A DNA stretch of 64,000 nucleotides. Source: Novosphingobium sp. 9U. GTDB taxonomy: Bacteria; Pseudomonadota; Alphaproteobacteria; Sphingomonadales; Sphingomonadaceae. The stretch spans positions 1,969,285 through 2,033,284 of the forward strand of contig NZ_LR732469.1 of the NCBI RefSeq assembly GCF_902506425.1, in the 5' to 3' direction. The position numbers and the translations under genes are program-made. Of this stretch, positions 44,826 to 53,099 are shown in pieces. Below the pieces are notes generated by a model that worked only from the letters and a program-made list of their open reading frames with translations, was not told the DNA's origin and ran no database searches. Each line of letters opens with the position of its first letter. Within the stretch, counting starts at the first letter, position 1.

Positions 44826-45761
44826 TCAGTCGAACAGGCTAGAGACCGAGCTTTCATCGGCGATGCGGCGGATCGCCTCGCCCAGCAGCGGCGCGATCGT
44901 CAGCGCGCGGACGCGGTCCGATTCTTTGGTGGCATCGGTCGCCAGGATCGAATCGGTGATCACCAGCTCGGTCAGCGCCGAGTTGTTCACGCGGGCAACC
45001 GCTCCGCCCGACAGCACGCCGTGGGTGATGTAGGCGGTGACGCTCTTGGCGCCGGCGTCGAGCAGCGCTTGCGCGGCGTTGCAGAGGGTGCCGCCCGAAT
45101 CGATGATGTCGTCGATCAGGATGCAGCAGCGGCCCTTCACGTCGCCGATGATGTTCATGACTTCGGACTGGCCGGGCTTGTCGCGGCGCTTGTCGACGAT
45201 CGCCAGCGGCGCGTTATCGAGCCGCTTGGCCAGCGCGCGGGCGCGGACCACGCCGCCGACGTCGGGGGAGACGACCATCAGGTCCTGCTCGCCATAGCGC
45301 GCTTGGATGTCGGCACTCATCACCGGGGCGGCGAACAGGTTATCGGTCGGGATATCGAAGAAACCCTGGATCTGCCCGGCGTGCAAGTCGACCGAGAGCA
45401 CGCGGTCGGCGCCCGCCTGGGTGATCAGGTTGGCGACCAGCTTGGCCGAGATCGGCGTGCGCGGACCGGGCTTGCGGTCCTGGCGGGCGTAACCGAAGTA
45501 CGGCACCACCGCGGTGATCCGCTTGGCCGAGGCGCGGCGCAGCGCATCGATGCAGATCAGCAGTTCCATCAGGTTGTCGTTCGCCGGAAAGCTGGTCGGC
45601 TGGACCACGAACACGTCCTCGCCGCGCACGTTCTCGTGGATCTCGACGAACACCTCTTCGTCGGCGAAGCGGCGAACGCTGGCGTCGGTCAGCGGCAGTT
45701 CGAGATAAGCGGCCACTGCGCGCGCAAGCGGCAGGTTGCTGTTGCCGGACATGATCTTCAT
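44826..45761 (-). CDS. prs: Ribose-phosphate pyrophosphokinase
   Basis: A 311-residue PRPP synthetase that transfers pyrophosphate from ATP to ribose-5-phosphate, feeding purine, pyrimidine, histidine and NAD synthesis. Motifs: [17 protein letters not shown], the flexible loop [31 protein letters not shown] and the PRPP loop [18 protein letters not shown]. Class I, phosphate-activated by likeness. The stop is 16 bases from that of the convergent AraC gene. Confidence 0.96.
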   Translation of the reverse strand: MKIMSGNSNLPLARAVAAYLELPLTDASVRRFADEEVFVEIHENVRGEDVFVVQPTSFPANDNLMELLICIDALRRASAKRITAVVPYFGYARQDRKPGPRTPISAKLVANLITQAGADRVLSVDLHAGQIQGFFDIPTDNLFAAPVMSADIQARYGEQDLMVVSPDVGGVVRARALAKRLDNAPLAIVDKRRDKPGQSEVMNIIGDVKGRCCILIDDIIDSGGTLCNAAQALLDAGAKSVTAYITHGVLSGGAVARVNNSALTELVITDSILATDATKESDRVRALTIAPLLGEAIRRIADESSVSSLFD

Positions 45762-45996
45762 TGCGTGCTTCCCTTGGCCACCCGAAACGCGCGCCCGCCT
45801 CTAACCGAGCGTCACGCGATTGCAAGTTTGGGGTGGCCGCAAGCGCATCCTCGCCACGCCGGGGTGATGAGAGCGATACTTGTCGCGCATGGGCTAGCGC
45901 AGCTTGGAGAAGGGTCGCGGCACAGCGCCTACGCCGGTGGAACCCGCAGGCCCTCCCCAACTTCCGCTAAGTCGCTGCGCTCCCAAGCCTCCGTAT

Positions 45997-46017
45997 CCTC
46001 TCCGTGGCGGGGAGAGG
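45997..46017 (-). terminator. Hairpin behind glpX (family E variant)
   Basis: CCTCTCC and GGAGAGG with an inner CG-rich loop, about 14 bases past the glpX stop, in the 270-base gap before prs. No T tract. The rest of that gap shows no gene. Confidence 0.5.
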
Positions 46018-46031
46018 AGGCAGGGAAACGA

Positions 46032-47021
46032 TCACTTGGTCCGGTGTTCGCCCTTGATCCAGCGCACGGTGCCCGAGCTGGCGCGCATGACCACGCTCTC
46101 GGTGGTCATGGTGCCGCCCTTGCGGCGCTTCACGCCGTCGAGCAGCGAGCCGCTGGTGACGCCGGTGGCGGCGAAGATGCAGTCGCCCTTGGCGAGGTCC
46201 TCGAGCTTGTAGATGCGATCGAGATCCTCGATACCCCACTTGCGCGCACGGCCGCGCTCATCGTCGTTGCGGAACAGCAGGCGGCCGTTGAACTGACCGC
46301 CGACGCAGCGCAGCGCCGCGGCCGCGAGCACGCCCTCGGGAGCGCCGCCCGAGCCCATGTACATGTCGATCGTGGTGTCCTCGTCGGTGACGGCGATGAC
46401 GCCGGCAACGTCGCCGTCGCCGATCAGCACGACGCCGCAGCCCAAGCCGCGCAGTTCCGCGATCAGCGCCTCGTGGCGCGGACGGTCGAGCACGCAGACG
46501 TTGATCTGGGCCGGCTCCACACCCTTGGCGGCCGCGACCGCCTTGACGTTTTCGGTGGGCGACTTGTCGAGCGAGATGATGTCGTCGGGGTAGCCGGGGC
46601 CGACTGCCAGCTTGTCCATGTAGACGTCGGGCGCATTGAGCAGGCCGCCTTCCTCGGCAGCGGCCAGCACTGCCAGCGAGTTGGGACCGGCCTTGGCGCA
46701 GATGGTGGTGCCTTCCAGCGGATCGAGCGCGATGTCGATCTTGGGGCCGGTGCCGGGCGCACCGCCGACCTTTTCACCGATGAACAGCATCGGTGCCTCG
46801 TCGCGCTCACCCTCGCCGATGACGACCGTGCCGTCCATGTAGAGCTCGTCGAATGCCTTGCGCATGGCTTCGACGGCAGCGTGGTCGGCGGCCTTTTCGT
46901 CACCCCGGCCAATCAGCTCGGATGCGGCGATGGCGGCGGCTTCGGTAACGCGAACCATCTCCAGAACGAGAACGCGATCGAGAACTTTGCTTGCGGGAGT
47001 CGGCTTGTTCTGCATGTTCAC
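46032..47021 (-). CDS. glpX: Class II fructose-1,6-bisphosphatase
   Basis: A 329-residue GlpX-type FBPase for gluconeogenesis. Signatures: VLEMVRVTEAAAIAASELIGRGDE, GEGERDEAPMLFIGEKVG, the metal site DIALDPLEGTTICAKA, DRPRHEALIAELR and MGSGGAPEGVLAAAALRCVG. ATG 47021 has CCGGAG six bases upstream. In many sphingomonads glpX follows hom directly; here a short gene of opposite strand lies between them. A family E hairpin lies downstream. Confidence 0.95.
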   Translation of the reverse strand: MNMQNKPTPASKVLDRVLVLEMVRVTEAAAIAASELIGRGDEKAADHAAVEAMRKAFDELYMDGTVVIGEGERDEAPMLFIGEKVGGAPGTGPKIDIALDPLEGTTICAKAGPNSLAVLAAAEEGGLLNAPDVYMDKLAVGPGYPDDIISLDKSPTENVKAVAAAKGVEPAQINVCVLDRPRHEALIAELRGLGCGVVLIGDGDVAGVIAVTDEDTTIDMYMGSGGAPEGVLAAAALRCVGGQFNGRLLFRNDDERGRARKWGIEDLDRIYKLEDLAKGDCIFAATGVTSGSLLDGVKRRKGGTMTTESVVMRASSGTVRWIKGEHRTK

Positions 47022-47084
47022 TCCGGATTAAGCAGCAACGGCGTGCTAACTGAGGCACCACGCGCTTAGACAGAGGAACTAAGA

Positions 47085-47537
47085 TTGTCGAGACGAAGCG
47101 CCGGTATTCTGGCCCTGTTCTTCGCATGCGCAGCAATGACGCCCGCGATGGCTCAGGATGTTTCCGAGGCTGATCGCGACGTCGCACGCGGATTGATGTT
47201 GCGCGTGGGCAAATATGCCAAGCCGATCCGTCCGCGCTGCGAGGCACCGAAAGGTGACGACATCGTCGTGTGCGCGCGCGACAACGAGCAGTTCCGCGCC
47301 CAGTCGAGCAGCGCCGAGGACCCGACCGGCAAGGCGGGAACGAACGATGGTCGCCTGACGCCACCTGACGTTGCCGGCAATGGTATCTTCAAGGGCAAGC
47401 CGACGATCGGCGGCATGTGCCTGATCCCGCCTTGTGCCGGACCCAAGGCCTACATGATCGATCTGGCCAGCATTCCCGAGGCGCCCGCCGGCTCAGATGC
47501 GGACAGGATCGCCAAGGGCGAGATCAAGGCGCCTTGA
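47085..47537 (+). CDS. Secreted protein of unknown function
   Basis: A 150-residue exported protein starting with TTG at 47085 (AGAGGA about seven bases upstream). Signal peptide with cleavage after APAMAQ near residue 24. The mature part has a conserved-looking RPRCEAPKGDDIVVCARD, with two Cys likely disulfide-bonded, and MCLIPPCAGPKAYMIDL with another Cys pair. I recall the DDIVVCAR pattern from other sphingomonad secreted proteins of unknown role. It lies on the plus strand between glpX and hom, both on the minus strand. Confidence 0.72.
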   Translation: MSRRSAGILALFFACAAMTPAMAQDVSEADRDVARGLMLRVGKYAKPIRPRCEAPKGDDIVVCARDNEQFRAQSSSAEDPTGKAGTNDGRLTPPDVAGNGIFKGKPTIGGMCLIPPCAGPKAYMIDLASIPEAPAGSDADRIAKGEIKAP

Positions 47538-47540
47538 GGC

Positions 47541-47572
47541 CTGGCTGCTCTCCCCGCCGGGAGAGGAGCCAG
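47541..47572. terminator. Extended hairpin between convergent genes (family E)
   Basis: CTGGCT and AGCCAG pair outside the family core CTCTCCCC/GGGAGAG, giving a long stem between the stop of the secreted protein (4 bases before) and the hom stop (5 bases after). Likely bidirectional terminator; no T tract. Confidence 0.62.
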
Positions 47573-47576
47573 GATC

Positions 47577-48884
47577 TCACCCGCCGATGATCTGCATCAC
47601 CAGCGGCGGCCGGGCCACGCTGTCCGACCCTTCGAGGATGCGCAGCGCCTCGCTGACCCCGGACTCAGGCCCCTCGTGCGTCACCAGGGCGACGATGACC
47701 TCGCCTGCCTCGCCACCGCGGCCGCGCTGGATGAAGCTCTCGATCGAGACGCCTGCATCGCGCATGGCGGCAGTGATCTCTGCGAGTACGCCCGGCCGAT
47801 CGGGCACGATGAAGCGCATGTACGAGCGGCCCAGCCGGTGCCCCGACTTGGCGGGGTCGAGCGATTCGAGCTCGTGGCTGGGCATCGAGAACGCTGCGCC
47901 CTTCTCGCCCCGGGCAATGTCGATGAGGTCAGCGACGACGGCGCTGGCAGTTGGCCCCTCGCCGGCACCGGCGCCCTGGAACAGCAGCCGGCCCATGAAG
48001 TTGCCCTCGGCCACGACCGCATTGGTTGCACCATCGACGCTGGCGAGCGGGTGGTCGCAGTGGATCAGGTGCGGACGCACGCGCTGGAACAGGCCTGCCT
48101 GTGCGCCGCGGCGGTCGATCTCGGCAGTGCCGATCAGCCGGATCACATAGCCGAGCGCGCGCGCCTGCGCGATGTCGGCCGCCATCACCCCCGAGATGCC
48201 GGTGGTCTCCACCGCATCGAAGCGCAGGCGGGTGCCGAACGCGATGCCCGCCAGGATCGCCAGCTTGTGCGCCGCGTCGATGCCCTCGACATCGAAGGTC
48301 GGATCCGCCTCGGCATAGCCCAGCCGCTGCGCCTCGGCGAGCACGTCGGCAAAGTCGCGGCCGGTGTCCTCCATGGTCGAGAGGATGTAGTTGCAGGTGC
48401 CGTTGAGGATGCCGTAGACCCGCTCGATCGCGTTCGCGGCGGCGCCTTCGCTCAAGCCCTTGATGACGGGAATGCCACCCGCGACCGCCGCCTCGAACTT
48501 CAGCGCGACGCCCGCGGCTTCCGCAGCGGCGGCCAGCTCCAGGCCATGGTGCGCGATCATCGCCTTGTTGGCAGTGACGAACGACTTGCCGCCCGCGATC
48601 GCTTTGCGCGCCAATGCCAGCGCCGGACCGTCCGAGCCGCCGACCATCTCCACCACCACATCGACGTCGGCCTGCCCCGCGACATCGGCCGGATCGTCGA
48701 GCCAGCTGTAGGGGGACAGATCGACACCGCGGTCCTTCGAGCGATCGCGCGCACTCACCGCGGCGATGCGGATCGGGCGGCGTGCCCGGCGGGCGATCAG
48801 TTCGGCGTTGGTCTCGATCAAGCGGACGACGCCCGCACCAACGGTGCCGAGCCCGGCGAGGGCGATGTTCAGCGGTTCAGCCAT
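47577..48884 (-). CDS. hom: Homoserine dehydrogenase
   Basis: A 435-residue enzyme that reduces aspartate semialdehyde to homoserine for threonine and methionine synthesis. N-terminal NAD(P) fold ALAGLGTVGAGVVRL, catalytic region TANKAMIAHHG, FEAAVAGGIPVIK and LNGTCNYILSTMED, and a C-terminal ACT domain (RFIVPDRPGVLAEITAAM) for threonine feedback. No kinase domain is fused. ATG 48884 has AAGGGAG upstream. Confidence 0.95.
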   Translation of the reverse strand: MAEPLNIALAGLGTVGAGVVRLIETNAELIARRARRPIRIAAVSARDRSKDRGVDLSPYSWLDDPADVAGQADVDVVVEMVGGSDGPALALARKAIAGGKSFVTANKAMIAHHGLELAAAAEAAGVALKFEAAVAGGIPVIKGLSEGAAANAIERVYGILNGTCNYILSTMEDTGRDFADVLAEAQRLGYAEADPTFDVEGIDAAHKLAILAGIAFGTRLRFDAVETTGISGVMAADIAQARALGYVIRLIGTAEIDRRGAQAGLFQRVRPHLIHCDHPLASVDGATNAVVAEGNFMGRLLFQGAGAGEGPTASAVVADLIDIARGEKGAAFSMPSHELESLDPAKSGHRLGRSYMRFIVPDRPGVLAEITAAMRDAGVSIESFIQRGRGGEAGEVIVALVTHEGPESGVSEALRILEGSDSVARPPLVMQIIGG

Positions 48885-48938
48885 GAAGCTCCCTTTCGGG
48901 TGCGCGCCCTAAGCGAGGCCACGCGCGATGACCAGCGG

Positions 48939-49817
48939 CTATTGCCTCGATTCAAGCGTGCGCCGGCACGGTCCGAGCGCGTTCACCACGAAGCGATAGT
49001 CAGCCTCCGCCATCGCGCGCGAGGCCTGCCCTTCCGACAAGTTCGCCTCGGGCGGCGCAATGGCCGGCAGCGCGCAGGCGAGCCGGTACCACTCCAGCGT
49101 GTCGCGTTGCGGCGGACTGCCGAGTTCCGCCACCAGTTCGGAGAACGACGCGCCCCATTGCGGCGGCTGACCGGGCTGGTGGCGCACCGTCACGCTGGCG
49201 GCGGAACTGTCGGCAGTGTTGAGGAAGATCTGCGTCTCGCCCTCGCCGGCCAGCGTGCCGGGCACGTGGATCAGTTCGCGAACGCCCGTCACCCGCGCGG
49301 GCGCATCAGGCGCGAGCAGCGCCGTGATGATCGTGCGCAGCCGCGCCTCGGTCGCCTCGCTCCAGGCGACTTGGGCGCCGGGTCGTACCAGCTGCAGCTC
49401 GCCCGGGCGGCTCGGCACCGGTCGCGCGAACAGGATGACTTCGTCCTTCTTGCGCGCGAGCGGCTTGCCCTTGGCGCTGACCGGCAAGTCGACGAGGTAC
49501 GCGAAAGCCTGGCCGATCGGACTGCTGCCGGTGATCAGCGCCCGCGTCTCCGCCTGGACATAGAAGCGCGCGGTGCCCGGGCTTGCGGGTCGCATCCGCT
49601 CGTCCTCGACGCGCACTAGCTTGCGAAGCCGGGCATGCACCACCAGCGGCGCCGAATCGGCCAGTGACGCCATATCCGCGTAAGTCAGCGCCTCCGGTGC
49701 CGAGGCGGCAGGCCGTTGAGCAGGGGCCGGCACTTGCGCGGCGACTGGTGCACCCGACAGCACCGGAATTATAGCGGCGAAGAAAGCCACCGCCAGGCGG
49801 CGTCGGGGAGACATCAT
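48939..49817 (-). CDS. Exported protein of unknown function
   Basis: A 292-residue protein with signal peptide (MSPRRRLAVAFFAAIIPVLS, cleavage near APVAAQ at 28), then a Pro/Ala-rich linker and a globular part with PLVVHARLRKLVRVEDERM, GELQLVRPGAQVAWSEATEARLR and a Cys pair near residues 253 and 283 that could form a disulfide. I recognise no domain. It starts 54 bases upstream of hom on the same strand; cotranscription is possible but its function is not obviously linked to amino-acid synthesis. Confidence 0.78.
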   Translation of the reverse strand: MMSPRRRLAVAFFAAIIPVLSGAPVAAQVPAPAQRPAASAPEALTYADMASLADSAPLVVHARLRKLVRVEDERMRPASPGTARFYVQAETRALITGSSPIGQAFAYLVDLPVSAKGKPLARKKDEVILFARPVPSRPGELQLVRPGAQVAWSEATEARLRTIITALLAPDAPARVTGVRELIHVPGTLAGEGETQIFLNTADSSAASVTVRHQPGQPPQWGASFSELVAELGSPPQRDTLEWYRLACALPAIAPPEANLSEGQASRAMAEADYRFVVNALGPCRRTLESRQ

Positions 49818-50162
49818 TTAAGCATTCTCCGTGAATCTGCGGCGCATGTCATGCCACAGCCGCATGGCTCCGCTAAATCGATAGCCCACTATCCACCGGG
49901 CAGCTACTGAATCGAAAGTTAACAGAAGGCAGGCCGAAAGAGCGTTGCGCCAGGTGGCCTTCGCCGCTAACAATTGCGCAAAATCGGGGATGACAGCAAA
50001 AAAACGTCCCCGCGGTTTGCTCCAGGGGCGATTACGCTCTGGTAGAGCGGGTCGTTTGTCGTCAGGGTGGAATAGATTGTTTCTTCACGGATGCCACAGG
50101 GGCGGCATCCGTGGGCTCCCCCGGGCTTGCCCGGGCCCTGTTAGATGGAGTGATGTATCTGA
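49818..50162 (+). promoter_or_regulatory. Structured leader region of the tonB operon
   Basis: This 345-base divergent gap has no gene. It holds a perfect 10-base inverted repeat CACGGATGCC/GGCATCCGTG (50086-50113, 8-base loop), at once followed by CCCGGGC-TT-GCCCGGG (50120-50135), both just before the GGAG and ATG of tonB. A weaker pair CGGGGATG/CGTCCCCG lies near 49985-50016. The two close hairpins suggest a structured mRNA leader; no Fur-box-like sequence was recognised. Confidence 0.6.
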
Positions 50163-50831
50163 ATGGCTTACGCTGACCAAACGATGAGCGGTAACAAGAT
50201 TACCGCGATCGTCATTGTTGCGCTGATACACATCTTCGTTGGTTACGCGCTCGTCACCGGTCTGGCCTATGAGGCGTACAAAAAGGCGGTCCAGAAGGTG
50301 ACGACCGTAGACATCAAGGAAGACGAACCGAAGAAGGAGGAGCCACCGCCACCTCCGGAGAAGAAGGTTGAGGCTCCGCCTCCGCCGGTCGCTCCTCCGG
50401 TGAAGATCAACGTCGCGACGACGCCGCCGCAGATCCAGACCGTCACGGTCGCGCCGCCACCGGCTCCGCCGGTCGTGCTGGCCGGCCCGCCGATCGTGGC
50501 TCCGCCCGCACCGCCTGCACCCCCGGCTCCCACCGGTCCGACTTCGGCCGTCCAGCCGAAGGGCAATCCGGCATCGTGGGCCACCCCGGACGACTATCCG
50601 CAGCGCGCCTTGCGTGAGGAGAAGACCGGCACCACCGGCTTCCGCGTCACTGTGGGCACCGATGGACGCGTGGTCGACTGCACTGTCACGAGCTCGAGCG
50701 GCACGCCCGAACTCGATGACGCAACCTGCAAGAACGTGACGCGCCGCGCACGCTTCAAGCCGGCCATGCAGAACGGCCAGCCGGTGCAGAGCAGCTACTC
50801 GAACCGCATTCGCTGGGTCATTCCAGAGTAA
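50163..50831 (+). CDS. tonB: Energy transducer TonB
   Basis: A 222-residue TonB: N-terminal membrane anchor (about residues 11-37, ITAIVIVALIHIFVGYALV with the functional His), a Glu/Lys/Pro-rich then Pro/Ala/Val-rich periplasmic spacer (about 50-135), and the C-terminal TonB domain with ASWATPDDYPQRALREEKTG, TVGTDGRVVDCTV and RFKPAMQNGQPVQSSY. It carries proton-motive energy to outer-membrane receptors. First gene of tonB-exbB-exbD-exbD. The GGAG is 12 bases from the ATG; an alternative ATG lies seven codons in. Confidence 0.93.
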   Translation: MAYADQTMSGNKITAIVIVALIHIFVGYALVTGLAYEAYKKAVQKVTTVDIKEDEPKKEEPPPPPEKKVEAPPPPVAPPVKINVATTPPQIQTVTVAPPPAPPVVLAGPPIVAPPAPPAPPAPTGPTSAVQPKGNPASWATPDDYPQRALREEKTGTTGFRVTVGTDGRVVDCTVTSSSGTPELDDATCKNVTRRARFKPAMQNGQPVQSSYSNRIRWVIPE

Positions 50832-50850
50832 TCCGCTTCCCGTGACTTGT

Positions 50851-50870
50851 CGGGCGGCACGGGCCGCCCG
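50851..50870 (+). other. Hairpin between tonB and exbB
   Basis: CGGGCGGC and GCCGCCCG with a 4-base loop, 20 bases past the tonB stop. No T tract, so it is not a standard terminator; it may adjust or stabilise the tonB message relative to exbB. Confidence 0.6.
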
Positions 50871-50918
50871 TGTCGCACATTCACTCAGCAAGTTTCTGTT
50901 TCAAGAGGATCAAACCGC

Positions 50919-51692
50919 ATGCTTATCAACCTTCTCGCCGCTGGGGCCCAAGGCGCACCGCAGAACAAGTTCGGCTTTGTCGAAGCGCTGCAGCAGGGCG
51001 GTTTCATCGCCTATGCGACCGTGATCATCCTGGGCATCATGTCGTTCGGCTCGTTCTACATCCTGTTCACCAAGTACTTCGAGCAGGCCAAGATCCTGCG
51101 CCAGTACAACGCGATCCGCTCGACGTTCTGGAAGGCGCCGACGCTGCGCGAAGGCACCAGCAAGCTCGACAAGAACAGCGCATGGCGCCAGATCGTCGAC
51201 GATGGCCTGTCGGCTGAAGAGCAGCACGCCAAGATGACCGACGCTCTCGAAGCGCACGACTGGATGCACAGCTCGCTCGCTCGCTCGGAAGCGACCGTCA
51301 ACGCACGTCTCGCCTCGGGCCTGCCGTTCCTCGCCACCGTCGGTGCGACCTCGCCGTTCGTCGGCCTGTTCGGTACCGTGGTCGGCATCTACCGTGCTCT
51401 GATCGCCATTGGCCTTGCCGGTTCGGCCTCGATCGACAAGGTCGCAGGTCCCGTCGGTGAAGCTCTGATCATGACCGCGCTCGGTCTGCTCGTCGCGGTT
51501 CCCGCGGTGCTCGCCTACAACTACCTGCAGGCGCGCAACAAGCGCATCGCCGAGCTGCTGACCGGCTTCTCGAACGACGTCCTCGCCAACATCACCTCGC
51601 GTGGTGCGGTGAAGCCTTCGGTCGCTGCCGCTGCACCGGTGAAGACCACCGCCGCTCCGGCGAAGCCCGCCGCCACTCCGGTCAAGTCGTAA
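50919..51692 (+). CDS. exbB: ExbB proton channel protein (MotA/TolQ/ExbB)
   Basis: A 257-residue inner-membrane protein with three helices. The first lies about 25-45 (AYATVIILGIMSFGSFYILF); after a cytoplasmic loop follow GLPFLATVGATSPFVGLFGTVVGIY, the ExbB signature, and IMTALGLLVAVPAVLAYN. A C-terminal Ala/Pro/Lys-rich tail (VKTTAAPAKPAATPVKS) is an addition. It forms the pentameric channel that uses the proton gradient for TonB. ATG 50919 has AAGAGGA nine bases upstream. Confidence 0.93.
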   Translation: MLINLLAAGAQGAPQNKFGFVEALQQGGFIAYATVIILGIMSFGSFYILFTKYFEQAKILRQYNAIRSTFWKAPTLREGTSKLDKNSAWRQIVDDGLSAEEQHAKMTDALEAHDWMHSSLARSEATVNARLASGLPFLATVGATSPFVGLFGTVVGIYRALIAIGLAGSASIDKVAGPVGEALIMTALGLLVAVPAVLAYNYLQARNKRIAELLTGFSNDVLANITSRGAVKPSVAAAAPVKTTAAPAKPAATPVKS

Positions 51693-51702
51693 GACACCGG
51701 CT

Positions 51703-51743
51703 GCAGGTGCGAAGGGTGGGCATGCGCGTCCCTTCGCACCTGC
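51703..51743 (+). other. Strong hairpin between exbB and exbD
   Basis: Perfect 14-base arms GCAGGTGCGAAGGG and CCCTTCGCACCTGC around a 13-base loop, ten bases past the exbB stop and 46 before the first exbD ATG. There is no T tract; it resembles stabilising or attenuating hairpins that set operon stoichiometry. Confidence 0.72.
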
Positions 51744-51789
51744 TCCCGAGCTGAGCCTCGGACCCAGGGCTAGGAATTAGGACAAGACT

Positions 51790-52323
51790 ATGGCGATTTC
51801 TACGGGCGGAGGCGGTGCAGAAACACCGATGTCCGACATCAACACCACGCCGCTCGTCGACGTGATGCTGGTGCTCCTGATCATCTTTTTGATCGCGGTT
51901 CCGGTCGCGATCCAGACGATCGAGAAGCTGCGCATTCCGATCATTGAATCGACCGAATCTAAGGACAAGGTCGAGAACCTGCTGCTCACCGTCTCGACCA
52001 CCGACGACGGCGGCCGTGCAGCCGGCGAGCCGGGCTTCACCGGCGCCTCGCGCAACGGCGAGTGCCGGGTCTACTTCAACAACGTCACCCCGGTCACCTC
52101 GGAAGAACTCCGTGACCGTGCGTTCAAGCGCCTCGACGACATCGTCAAGCGTGAGGGCGGCCCGGAGGCGCTGAAGAACAACCCCGATGCGATCCCGCAG
52201 GTCCACATCCGCGGCGACCAGAACGCCCCGTGGCGTTGCATTGCCGGTGCCATCTACAACGTGCAGGTCTCGGGCTACCCGACCGTGGGCTTCATCTCGA
52301 ACCCCGTCGACCCGAACGCCTGA
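51790..52323 (+). CDS. exbD: ExbD biopolymer transport protein (first copy)
   Basis: A 177-residue ExbD/TolR: MSDINTTPLVDVMLVLLIIF with the proton-carrying Asp in the single helix, then a periplasmic domain longer than usual that includes a Gly/Asp/Arg-rich insert (about 70-125) and ends QNAPWRCIAGAIYNVQVSGY. The insert and two Cys residues set it apart from the second copy, as in other sphingomonad/xanthomonad exbD1 genes. Works with ExbB and TonB. Confidence 0.9.
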   Translation: MAISTGGGGAETPMSDINTTPLVDVMLVLLIIFLIAVPVAIQTIEKLRIPIIESTESKDKVENLLLTVSTTDDGGRAAGEPGFTGASRNGECRVYFNNVTPVTSEELRDRAFKRLDDIVKREGGPEALKNNPDAIPQVHIRGDQNAPWRCIAGAIYNVQVSGYPTVGFISNPVDPNA

Positions 52324-52358
52324 CGCGTCACAGAACAAGAAACTAGGAGTACTTCCCC

Positions 52359-52793
52359 ATGGCAATGTCAGGCGGCAAGGACGACGGCTCTCCGATGATG
52401 GAGATGAACACGACGCCGTTGATCGACGTCATGCTCGTGCTGCTCATCATGTTCATCATCACCATCCCGGTGGCGACCCACTCGATCGACATCGACCTGC
52501 CGGTCGCCACGCCGCCGAGTTCGACGCCACCGCCGGTCGATCCGATCAAGAACAAGGTCGTGATCACGCCGGACGACAAGATCCTGTGGAACGGCACCCA
52601 GATCGACGGTCCGATCCTGGTGAACAATCTAAAGGAATCGCTGACCTTCGCCACCGAGCCGGAACTCCAGTTCCAGCCCGACGGCGGCGCCAGCTACGAC
52701 CTGTCGGCCAAGGTCCTGCAGATCATCAAGGCCTCGCAGGTCACCAAGTTCGGCTTCGTCGGCAACGAGCAGTTCTCCGAGTTCAACAAGTAA
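52359..52793 (+). CDS. exbD: ExbD biopolymer transport protein (second copy)
   Basis: A 144-residue ExbD/TolR: EMNTTPLIDVMLVLLIMFII with the functional Asp, and a periplasmic domain ending in KASQVTKFGFVGNEQFSEF. ATG 52359 has AGGAG nine bases upstream. Together with the first copy it makes the exbB-exbD1-exbD2 set described in Xanthomonas, where exbD2 has a special role. Last gene of the operon, before a strong terminator. Confidence 0.92.
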   Translation: MAMSGGKDDGSPMMEMNTTPLIDVMLVLLIMFIITIPVATHSIDIDLPVATPPSSTPPPVDPIKNKVVITPDDKILWNGTQIDGPILVNNLKESLTFATEPELQFQPDGGASYDLSAKVLQIIKASQVTKFGFVGNEQFSEFNK

Positions 52794-52828
52794 GCTGAAC
52801 CGGACAAGCACCCGAAAGGGTCCTCATA

Positions 52829-52857
52829 GGGGCGGAGCGATCCGCCCCTTTTCTTTT
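52829..52857 (+). terminator. Rho-independent terminator of the tonB operon
   Basis: Arms GGGGCGGA and TCCGCCCC with a GCGA loop, followed by TTTTCTTTT. Starts 36 bases past the last exbD stop. Confidence 0.92.
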
Positions 52858-52902
52858 GGCCCGCGCTGTCAAGGCGTTTCGCGCGGAGCGCAGGTTCAAC
52901 GG

Positions 52903-53073
52903 CAGGAAGAATGAGAAGATCTCGCGCAGAGGCGCAGAGAGAAAAAGTAGGAGGCCGGCCGCAGACCCATTTGCTTTCGAGCTAGCTATCCGGCCCACAT
53001 GAGGGCGGCTTCGCCGCACGCACCGCCTCTCCTCCTGCCTTCTCTCTTGCTCTGCGGCTCTACGCGCAATCCC
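52903..53073. repeat. Decayed inverted repeat element (family C)
   Basis: The left part (GAAGAATGAGAAG then CGCGCAGAGGCGCAGAG) and the right part (TGCTCTGCGGCTCTACGCG then CCCCTTCC) are imperfect complements and match the family C element at 23.4 kb in arm sequence and spacing class. With the terminator it fills the 306-base convergent gap before the helicase gene; no gene is seen there. Confidence 0.7.
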
Positions 53074-53099
53074 CTTCCTTTCCGTAACTCTGTTGAGGC

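Noticed and set aside
45021..47069. A 682-codon plus-strand frame across prs and glpX
   Set aside because: It lies antisense to two clear enzymes and crosses their intergenic gap; no family likeness.
47676..49619. A 647-codon plus-strand frame across hom and the exported protein gene
   Set aside because: Antisense shadow; Arg/Asp/His-rich and without motifs.
49985..50016. CGGGGATG/CGTCCCCG hairpin upstream of tonB as a terminator
   Set aside because: It has a mismatch and a 12-base A-rich loop with no T tract, and it ends no gene on either strand.
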